Shown: positions 56,445 to 64,000 of the stretch, piece by piece
Position numbering within the stretch: position 1 is the first letter of the stretch
How the letters are laid out: every line of letters begins with the position of its first letter
Source of the DNA: Aplectana chamaeleonis
Taxonomy: Eukaryota > Nematoda > Chromadorea > Rhabditida > Cosmocercidae
Reading direction: 5' to 3'
Length of the DNA stretch: 64,000 nucleotides
Assembly (NCBI GenBank): GCA_029168955.1
Contig: JAPDOI010000011.1
Coordinates: forward strand, 1-64,000
Position numbers and translations under genes: made by a program
Notes under the pieces: model-generated
What the model was told of the DNA's origin: nothing
Seen by the model: the letters and a program-made list of their open reading frames with translations, nothing else
Databases searched by the model: none

Positions 56445-57390
56445 GTGTCTGAACCTACACTGCGGGGGTCGGTGGCCGGTTGAGAGGAGTTGAACAGGTA
56501 GCGTGCTCCCGCTCGAAACGGAAAAAGGGGCGGGTAAGGCCCGAAAACTCCCCACTCGTGCCGAAAACTCCGCGTGTCAACCTCCCACCGACCCTACAGT
56601 GGCGTGCGTCATAGTTGACCAGTTCAAGCTGAAAACTCTGCCTAATCACCTCCCACCGACCACCACTGTGACGTCACACTCACGTGTTTACACCGAAAGT
56701 TCCGCCTGATCGCCCCGCACCGACCACCACCTACCACTCCTGCAGTCGCGGGCGTTGGCGGCAGGTTGAGAGGCAGAATGAGCGATTCAACGTGCCACTG
56801 ACGCCCTCCAGAGCGTGGATATCCCGAGCAATGTCAGCAGTGACAAGCACAAACACCTCACAATCCAGTGCAGCGTATAAATCGGGGGCTGCTATTTCCG
56901 CGCTTTATACGAGAGAGTATCAGAGAAAAACAGTGCAGACACTGCAACATGTCTACCCGGAAAACTCTCCGCCACATATTAGACATTACCACGAAAACTT
57001 CGGCAGTTATGAGTCATGCCGAAACTTCCGCCGATCAGCCAGATCCGATCAATGGGCCAGATCAGGCGTTCCAACCGGCCACCGACCCCGCGATTGCTCG
57101 AGAAGATAAGCTGATTTCGAGAATATCCCAGGATGGAGCTCCATATCGAATGTTTGGCCCCGAATAAGGCTGGAAGTGGATGACAGAAATCGGGGAAACG
57201 CGCCAGAGTATTGTCAGGCGGACCCTGAAGACACTTTGCGTTCCCTGACAGTTAGCGCAAACTCGGTGCACCCATGTTATAGCATATGGCACCGAGCTTG
57301 CGCCAACCTTCAACAGTGAAGGAAGTCTCTTCCGGATCCACGCCGACGATACATTGAATGCCATACCTCATACCACGCGTGTTTACTCTC
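56445..57390. other. mid-GC stretch with short tandem wording, no gene assigned
   Basis: The words CCTCCCACCGACC or CCCCGCACCGACCACCACC, with CCGAAAACTCC or CGAAAGTTCCGCC, recur several times between 56540 and 57030, suggesting a degenerate repeat. Plus-strand frames of 141 and 99 codons have no recognised domain. Confidence 0.4.
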
Positions 57391-57825
57391 ACAGAAACTG
57401 GTATGCTGTCACGACGAAATCTTTTTTGTTCGCTGTCACGATGAAAATCTTTGAAATTCACTACTCTCTTTTGCTCCGTTTTTTCCTTCGGACCCTAACT
57501 AATACTATTTTGCTTGAAGTATTCCTCCATTTTCCATTGACCCCATCTTCACCGGTTACAACCACCGTGAACATGTTCATATAACCGGACAACTAGTACA
57601 GACCGGAAAAAATGTCACCGAAATGAGGCGTCTTAGTGCGTTTTCCGCCGTTTTGTCGTATTTGTGGTAATACTTGGAGCCTAACGCATTGTTTTCAGTC
57701 ACAAACTCGGGAATGATTTAGGGCTCTTTTTAGTAGTTTTCCGACACTGCTGCTGCCATGAGTCCCTCGCCTTTCGATTTCCGGTGTAGACTTGAAGATG
57801 ATTTTCATCGTGGACGGTGTCTTCC
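57390..57825. mobile_element. AGGCAGTG subfamily copy, reverse orientation, degraded ends
   Basis: The segment CAACCACCGTGAACATGTTC and flanks align inverted to 49310-49620. The right end TCATCGTGGACGGTGTCTTC is a mutated form of the family end; the left end is unclear. Confidence 0.6.
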
Positions 57826-57839
57826 ATTGATGATACGAT

Positions 57840-58000
57840 CCTTGTGCTATATTATTTTATGTCATATCATGTTATGATACCCTAGGTTATACTTTCAGTA
57901 CATACTACATATGTCAAGTTACTTTGTGATGAGATGATATGTTACACTATTTAATGCTGCCTTATGCTACATATGGTTAGGTCTGTGGCTTGTTTTCTCA
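57840..58000. repeat. TTATG-rich simple repeat, first part
   Basis: ATGTTATG and related words in a low-complexity AT stretch, resumed at 59195-59500. The sequence between (58000-59195) looks inserted or independently expanded. Confidence 0.6.
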
Positions 58001-58095
58001 GGAAAGAACATTTAAATTCAAACACCGGCTGGCGCGGCGGAAGATTTCCAGCGGGGCCGCCGGCTGGTAATCACCATCCAGCCGCCAGCTGAGAT

Positions 58096-58439
58096 TTAAA
58101 GGCAGTATTCACGATATGAATCGTTTTTCTGTCGGTCCGCCTATCTTGAAAACGGCCCCATGTTGATTCCGATTATGTCTTACTGAAATCGTACAAGACC
58201 TTCTGGGAACGGAGCGTGGTCTCGCCAAAAATTGATCTAAGAAAGAATGGTGGACGGGTTGTCGAGGCTTGTAACTTCTGTCTTTGCAGCCGATGTATGC
58301 GAGCCGAATTGAGTCAAGAGAGAGAAGTCGGGAATAAAGGGAAGAACGGGGCTATTGATCGGAATAGTTGCGCTAGGCCCCGCAGCTGCCGATCTCCACC
58401 AAAAACAGACAAGGTTTTTATCGTGGGGACTGCCTTTAA
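58096..58439. mobile_element. AGGCAGTG family element, 344 bp
   Basis: TTAAAGGCAGTATTCACGAT to ATCGTGGGGACTGCCTTTAA, TTAA on both sides. The shortest full copy, sharing GTACAAGACCTTCTGGGAAC with the 54505 copy (one or two differences). Confidence 0.82.
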
Positions 58440-58499
58440 ACCGCGCGCCAGCCACGGTTTGAATTTCTAAATGTTTTTCTTGAGGAAACATGCCACGGA

Positions 58500-58820
58500 C
58501 CTCACTATATACTTTAAGGTGAGTCCGAATGAGAATGGCGGACCATGCGGCCGGCGTGCTCGGCAGGCGGTCGTCGCGTTCAAGCGCTCTTGGACGAGCG
58601 CGAAAACACCTCACCGTCATCGACTACAAACGGGCCGCACCGGCTGGCAGGGAAGCAATTGCGCTGCGCCGATCAATCTGCTCTGCAGACGATGGGAGAG
58701 GGACGGCTGCCGCTGAAACGCAACACTCGTCCGAGGGCGGCACATGCGGCGGCTGCCTGGCTAAGCACGCTGGCCGCGTACGCCATTCTCATTCGGGCAC
58801 ACTTTACTTTGACCAAATCA
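58500..58820. repeat. palindromic GC-rich unit with GAATGAGAATGGCG ends
   Basis: GTCCGAATGAGAATGGCGGA near 58525 is answered by GCCATTCTCATTCGGGCA near 58780, and GCGGCCGGCGTGCTCGGCAG by an inverse near 58750. This is an inverted-repeat element of about 280 bp, and the three overlapping plus-strand frames of 81-105 codons are by-products. Confidence 0.6.
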
Positions 58821-58879
58821 AATGATCTGAAAAATCAATTGATTAAAAAGTCGATCAAATAATCTGAAAACGAATACTC

Positions 58880-59165
58880 GAAAAATTCAAAATCCCGAAT
58901 TATCTGAAAAGTTCAAAACCTGAATTATTCAAAAGTTGAATACTCGTAAAGCTTTAAAATCCTTGAATTATCTGAAAGGTCGAATATCCGAAAAGTTCAA
59001 AATTGCTAATTATTCAAAAAGTCGAATATTCGATAACTTTAAAATTCCGAATCATTCGAAAAGTCGAATATTCGAAAAGATCAAAATCCCGAATTGTTCA
59101 AGGAGCCGAACATTCGCTAACTTCAAAATTTCGAATTATTCGAGAAATCGAATATTCTAAAATAA
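58880..59165. repeat. 42-bp minisatellite (TTCGAAAAG type)
   Basis: Six to seven units of 42 bp, each with GAATTATTCGAAAAG and TCGAATATTCG, starting near 58922, 58965, 59008, 59050, 59092 and 59134. As 42 is a multiple of 3, one frame (58936-59160) stays open and reads as 14-residue repeats (NYSKSRIF, FDNFKIPNHSKSRIFEK). I regard this as a consequence of the repeat and not a gene. Confidence 0.85.
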
Positions 59166-59194
59166 TCTGAAAAGTCAAAGGTATACTATATATG

Positions 59195-59500
59195 TACGTT
59201 TTGATATGGCATGTTACGCTAGGCTAAGTTTGACGTTATATTATGTTATGTTATGCCATGCTATGTTATGTTAGGTACGCTATGTCTATGGTATGACATT
59301 TCACATGTATTTTGTTATATTACACTTTGTTTTTATACTACATAGTTTCTATTCCAGGTTAATAATATGTAATGGTACGTTACGCCATGTTGTTAGGCCA
59401 AGTCTTATGTTGCGATATGTTATGTTATGTTATCTTACGCTATTGTTATGTTATATTAAGTGCTGTTATATCATATTATGTTATGTTACGTAATTTTGCG
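59195..59500. repeat. TTATG-rich simple repeat, second part
   Basis: ATGTTATGTTATG runs, degenerate; continuation of the type seen at 57840-58000. Confidence 0.75.
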
Positions 59501-59509
59501 CTGTAATCA

Positions 59510-60070
59510 GCAGGAATTCCTCTCGGTCCAAAGTCAGTAGATTCAATGTTTCCCGCTAAGCTTTTTCATCATGTGATAAGACGATGTCGTTAAAGCGTCG
59601 TAAGTGACTCCAATAGAATGCCAGGATCGGGTTTTTCCCATCAGTTTTTTCGCTGCAGACATTTTTTCATGGATTTGGTGACGACTTTCTTATCGCTAAC
59701 CACGTGTTTCGAATGAAGCGACGCCCTGTTTCTGAGGAATAATCCGATAGTTTAGGAAATCGGGAATATAGGTGTTTCTAGGTTGTAAGTGCATGTTTTC
59801 ATTCTCAAATTCGTTCTAGGCAAGTATAGGATCAGTGAAGAAGGAGTGACCGAAGTTAATTAGGTAGTTAATCTGCAGGTATTAGATGCCCCGACCGATT
59901 AGAATGTTCTCCCCTTGCCTTTTACAAGAGATATTTAGTAGTAAAGTTGTTTGTTGTTGGGTTTGTTTTCAGCTCTCCGCATGCATGCTCAGTAGTAGTA
60001 ATACCTAGCCGGGAAAACTAGGTCACAGAATGGATCATTATAAACCAATCATAAAACATAATAAAACATG
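59510..60070. other. no supported gene
   Basis: No coding region, RNA gene or repeat end was recognised. Confidence 0.35.
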
Positions 60071-60358
60071 CTATTGTTGGAGGAAAACATTTGAAAGATT
60101 GGAGATTAAATGCTGGTCTCTGGTCGACCTGTGTAGGCTGCAGCGTTGGTAATCGGTTTCGCCTGCATTACTGGAATAAAAATTACTATTTAGGGACCCC
60201 TTGATTTCGATAGTAACTCCTTCTGCACTAAAAGAACTCCAAGTGCAGCTTTTTTCCAGAGTTTGGCAACGTGCTGTTAGTGTCTGTCCTGTGACAGTAC
60301 TTATCAGTTGGTTTTTCATCATCGCGTATGCTAGCACATGATTTTGCTCACAGGTGTA
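60071..60358 (-). CDS. exon-like frame, function unknown
   Basis: After an ATATAG acceptor at 60359 the minus strand is open for about 95 codons: YTCEQNHVLAYAMMKNQLIS, then TARCQTLEKSCTWSSFSAEG, VTIEIKGS. Three to five cysteines are spaced as in small secreted or extracellular modules, but no fold is recognised. The distal part after about 60185 is less protein-like; a TTATTCCAG at about 60172 might be another acceptor. Confidence 0.3.
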   Translation of the reverse strand, partial: YTCEQNHVLAYAMMKNQLISTVTGQTLTARCQTLEKSCTWSSFSAEGVTIEIKGSLNSNFYSSNAGETDYQRCSLHRSTRDQHLISNLSNVFLQQ

Positions 60359-60359
60359 C

Positions 60360-60794
60360 TATATGTGCAACTGAATTCCCAGTGCAAGTACTCCTAATCA
60401 GCTTTCGATGTCAAGGCGTTTGTTTACATGATATAATCTTTGGCAAAGAACTTCATTTCTACGGCACTGTTCGACCCACATATGTAAAGCTCCTATGGAA
60501 TTAGGGGCTGATGTGCGGCTCCTATAAAGCAGCCTTAGCAAGTCGATGTCTCATCCAGACCTCACGAAAAACTCACTCTTATTTGATTGAAGTGAAAGAA
60601 AGATTTATATTGCAGCTCAAAAAATACAATGTCAGATGAAGCGCGTACAAGCATTATTGGCGCATTTGTAATTCAGAAGTAGAGATGTGTCTCAAAAACA
60701 AGAAAGTGTTAAAGAATGTGAGTATTGAAATCGAGTGAGTACCCCCTATTTTGGAGCGAAACTTACTTTGTTCCCTCGCCACACAGAGAAAGAT

Positions 60795-60825
<31 letters not shown>

Positions 60826-61039
60826 TGAAAAGGAGACGCAATATGCGTGCGCATACGAACGCGATTGACCCCTGAGTTTCAATTCTTCCAAAAAAGAAGG
60901 TAAATATATATCAAAGAGACATGGGAATGAGGGTGGAGGAGGGGGAGGGTGGAACCATTTCCATTTTCTGTGTAAAATCGAACAGTTCGGAAGATAGCTG
61001 ACATCACTCCACGAAACTTGGGGCTCTGAAAATGCACCC
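60360..61039. other. no gene; GA-rich microsatellite at about 60785-60830
   Basis: GAGAGAGA repeats interrupted by AAAG words at 60785-60830, followed by purine-rich sequence (60925-60955). No gene is supported. Confidence 0.6.
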
Positions 61040-61763
61040 TCAAAGGCAGTGTTTACGATTAGTCGTGGATGTTCAGCTTCTCAGAATATTATAGGTCAAG
61101 AGCTAACTGTGACAGCGGCGTTAAGGGGTCTGCAGAATCGCAGCGATTGGCGAGTGGTCGCCGGAGCGTCAGCCTTGACGCGACGACAAAATGTTCACGA
61201 GCATTATCGTTGTGGCGTCAGTTGCTGCTCGCTAGCAGTGACGCAGGGCCGTCGCGGCGCTGGTACGGCGGTGCTCCTCGTTGCCCCTCACGCTGCTTCG
61301 GTCGCCCTGTCGCCGAATGTAATCAATATTGCATCTCCCAGCGTTGTTCTGTCGCTGCGAGCAATGCCGCTACTTCAACTCTGCGGACCCCTTTAGGAAG
61401 AACTGTAGGAGAAATGACAAGAAAGCGCTTTTTCCGCCTGAGCGGGACGCTCATTTTTTGAGAATGTAGGGACTGACCGGTGTGAAGAAATGAAGTCTTT
61501 CCATGTAATAACGTGATCCACCTTATTCACTGCCACTTATCGAAGCCACTTCCTTGCCAAACGGCTGTTTACGTGATCAAGGTCTTCAGATAGGGTTAAT
61601 TTGAGGGGTGGGGTATCCAATGGGCTGACTGGCCCAAACTATTTGGCACTCCACTTCCCTATGGTTTTTCGTTATTTTCTCTTCACTGTTTTCATCGGTA
61701 GCTCCTGAAGCTCACGTTGCTCGTGGAAAACTAGAGATGTTTCATCAAGAACACTGCCTTTGA
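61040..61763. mobile_element. AGGCAGTG family element, 724 bp, with nested MITE
   Basis: TCAAAGGCAGTGTTTACGAT at the left and AAGAACACTGCCTTTGA at the right. Here the flanks are TCAA and TTGA rather than TTAA. It contains the TTA-flanked element at 61114-61396. Confidence 0.75.
61114..61396. mobile_element. AGGGGTCYGCAGA MITE with TTA flanks
   Basis: AGGGGTCTGCAGAATCGCAG at the left, CTCTGCGGACCCCT at the right, each followed outside by TTA. It contains GAGCGTCAGCCTTGACGCGA, also found at about 13268-13290. Truncated relatives lie at 28966 and about 31950. TTA target sites fit PIF/Harbinger. Confidence 0.78.
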
Positions 61764-61865
61764 GAGTTATGTTGCAGCATATGCACTGCGTTCGCGTCAA
61801 CAGTCAATGGGGAACTAAAGTCTGATGTTGGAAACATGAGCCTGAGCAGAATCGTCAGTCGAGTT

Positions 61866-62791
61866 AGGTGTGGGTTGGATGTGATTATTATGGAACGCTT
61901 TTATAAACGCGTTTTTCTACAGTAAAATTTGGTATTTCTGTGTTCAATATTCATATAAAAATAGTCCTGAATATTTAGTTTTAGGAATCTGTCCTGAAAA
62001 ATCACACTCAAACCCGCCATACTATGCCTCTACCACTACGACAAGGGATGGACGCAGCACAGCCATTTCCGTGATCTCAACGAACTTTTTGGCGAAGGAA
62101 TAGTTACTATTAGCTTGACAAAGCAAATGCTGGCTGAAAATTTCAACAATGTTAATCAATCAATGATCGTTAGACGCCTGAGGCCTCGGTCATAGTTCAT
62201 AGTCAGTCATCGGCGTAGCCGGCCCGGTCGATAATCATGGAACACATGAATCATGCGGGGTGCAAACACCCGGGATGTGGCTGACCCCCACCGATTTTCA
62301 CATGATATAAGATAAGAAATGAATGATATCCATGATATCATCTCCATATCATACATATTAATATTTCAGCCACACCCAGATGCCACCGGGCGTTTTTTTA
62401 CTCCATCGTCCATGTTTCGCATACGTATTGACCGGGCTGACCACGGCGATTTTCTCAACCAACCCTGACAGGTCTGGAGAAGCTTGGAAAGGCACAGAAA
62501 TTGACTCGATGGTTGCCCCACGATCTCGACAACACCAAAGCTGAACGCGTTTGAATTTGCACCAATTTACTGCAGAGAAACGAACAAGCAACCATTTTTG
62601 AAGAATCTGTCACTGGGGATGAGCCATGGCTTCTTCGAAATCGTAAAAGAAAGAAGATCTATTTCGTCAGGTGTTTCCAAAAAAGGAACACTGAAAAAAT
62701 TAATGATCATTCAAACATATTCTGATTGAATATTGTTAATTACTTTTGTTGAATAAAAATATTCAAAAAACGTTCCATAATTATGCGCATC
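61866..62791 (+). pseudogene. decayed mariner with a second insertion
   Basis: The end TGGGTTGATGCGCATAATTA (complement at 62770-62791, followed by TA) has a diverged partner near 61870 (TGGGTTGGATGTGATTATTA). On the plus strand, KGWTQHSHFRDLNELFGEG near 62045 and LTKQMLAENFNN near 62115 are the mariner DNA-binding region. KLTRWLPHDLDNTKAERV near 62508 and VTGDEPWLL near 62605 (first catalytic Asp) follow after a gap. About 300 bp at 62190-62485 unrelated to mariner separates the two blocks. The catalytic core beyond the first Asp is deleted. Confidence 0.78.
62190..62270. repeat. dispersed repeat shared with 39925-40035
   Basis: GGTCATAGTTCATAGTCAG, then GTAGCCGGCCCGGTCGATAA and CATGAATCATGCGGGG, aligns with the 39.9-kb copy. 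It lies inside the gap in the mariner and thus arrived after it. Confidence 0.55.
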
Positions 62792-62794
62792 AAC

Positions 62795-63412
62795 CCAATA
62801 GCTTGTGTTTCCAGAGCGCATCTGCACGGTGATCGTCATTGAGGTCATCACTGGAGCAGATCGCAGCCAATAATGTATTTCCAAATATTCACGCCACCTG
62901 AAGCTTGCAGATTCCGGAGCTGCCTTCTGAAATTGTTTCAACCGCACCTAAACAAATGAGTAATTTTATAAAAATCAAAGACAACCTTATATCTTCTCCA
63001 TTGGGGAAAACCCCTGCCATGGTGATTGCTGGTTCAACCAGAATGTTGTTCCGGTCTGGCCACGCCACGACGCTGACCTTCGTGTTGCTACGCGTTGCCA
63101 AAAGCGATAGCATTTGCAGAGCCGGGTGTAAGGAGCGATAATGGCTTTATCAGGCGACAACCTCGGGAGCCCCACTGGTAATGACGTACCACCAAGCAAA
63201 GCCTCCCATTGAGATCATCCCTACTATTTTTCTTGAATAGCTCTTGAAAACCCCTTCCGGCAGGAAAACTCGATTGGCAACTCGAGAGCTGGCCAGAGTG
63301 TTTTTATGGTCTCGAGAGTGGCGCGTTTCGAGATGTATTCGAAATTGGAGCAGATGACGCTTTCCATTGGCACTTTACTTCCGGCTTTTTTTCTTTCGAC
63401 AGGGAAAAGCAA
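62795..63412 (-). pseudogene. possible gene remnant with frameshifts, function unknown
   Basis: Minus-strand blocks look protein-like but sit in different frames: ESVICSNFEYISKRATLETI near 63340, LGGTSLPVGLPRLSPDKAII near 63190, NTKVSVVAWPDRNNILVEPA near 63075 followed by ITMAGVFPNGEDI, then after a 40-nt GT-AG-like gap QFQKAAPESASFRWREYLEI near 62930. The intron phase does not match, and at least one frameshift lies near 63120, so a pseudogene is likeliest. No family is recognised. The mariner end abuts it at 62791. Confidence 0.3.
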
Positions 63413-63419
63413 TCCGACA

Positions 63420-64000
63420 AGTACATGCGCTCTGGAAAAGAACTTGTTTCAGAAAAATCTTGACAGCGGCTTTGTATTGCAGACAACCAATGATTATGTT
63501 AGTGAGTTGCGGTTTGTCTCCGAAAAAATTCATAGTTTACTTGATATTTTGTCCTGTCTGCGATGAACGAATTTTCCAGACAATGGTTCTAATAAGGCCC
63601 AAAATTTTTAATTACCTAACATTTCCAATATTGTTGTTGGTATATCAGGTAATTATCTTCTCCAATTCGTAAGCAAGTTTCTGATAATGAGGGTGCTAAA
63701 CGAAATATTCGAGAGGTTTCTGTGTTCCAATTAGAGAAATAGCCAATCAGTACATGTAAAGTGACTGCAGGTTGCAACAGATGTCTGCAGCAAATAAAAA
63801 AGGGTAAAAATTAATGTGATTATCCATTCGGTTTATGAATGTAATAAATGATGATTTCTGGAAATTTAGCTTCCTGGCAAAAGTAAACGCATTTGGTAAT
63901 GGTGAAAAAAGCTTCAAAAATATCTTGAAATATTCAAAAATGATTTAAGGTAAAATGGTTAAAATATAGAAAGTTTAGAAATGAAGTGAAATAACCAAAA
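63420..64000. other. AT-rich end of window, no supported gene
   Basis: Plus-strand frames of 86 and 101 codons (63306-63672) overlap the remnant on the other strand and lack recognised motifs. The last 300 bp are AT-rich. Confidence 0.35.

Noticed and set aside
1..64000. CRISPR arrays, prokaryotic operons, rRNA genes, telomere TTAGGC arrays
   Set aside because: None was seen; regular repeats present are minisatellites or transposon-derived.

Overview
This window looks like eukaryotic, probably nematode, repeat-rich DNA. The support is: (i) a Tc3-type Tc1 transposon whose transposase carries a 58-nt GT-AG intron, (ii) several exon-like segments bounded by short introns of about 70-170 nt, (iii) mariner, hAT and non-LTR (LINE) remains, (iv) a 14-nt match to the nematode spliced leader SL1. 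There are no operons, rRNA genes, CRISPR arrays or long intact host genes. The species cannot be named from this sequence.

Layout. 0-9 kb: small tandem repeat, a CTCTGAGA inverted-repeat element (915-1207), a 700-bp CA/TG microsatellite (about 5116-5800) and a 1.7-kb foldback element (7005-8690). 9.6-18.75 kb: a nested transposon block. A minus-strand LINE (9600-13250) abuts a plus-strand LINE. The second LINE is split by a 2.8-kb hAT element with a perfect 8-bp target duplication, and this hAT itself carries the 3' end of a third LINE; a further 0.6-kb insertion interrupts the RT region. 18.8-24 kb: the most gene-like stretch, with a possible four-exon minus-strand gene, a 68-nt near-perfect hairpin and a ROMO1-like exon (22548-22663). 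24-34 kb: small inverted-repeat elements and a GC-rich palindrome cluster.

35.7-38.7 kb: a mariner with TA target sites whose transposase gene is split by a second hAT, again with a perfect 8-bp duplication. 41.7-43.8 kb: a 2-kb TA-flanked element carrying nested non-autonomous elements. 44.5-46.1 kb: the Tc3-like element, the only apparently intact coding gene (329 aa predicted after intron removal, DD34E triad present). 46.4-51.9 kb: GC-rich inverted-repeat elements. 53-62 kb: many copies of a TTAA-flanked family with AGGCAGTG ends, another palindrome cluster, a 42-bp minisatellite and a decayed mariner (61866-62791).

Function. The window is mainly a record of successive transposon insertions. 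Most elements are non-autonomous and would have needed transposases supplied from elsewhere. I did not find a clearly new multi-gene system. The most interesting items are the intact intron-bearing Tc3-like element with exactly symmetrical paired end repeats, the two dated nestings by related hAT elements, the multi-copy palindromic families, the 68-nt hairpin and the SL1-like site. All coordinates and splice models were read by eye.
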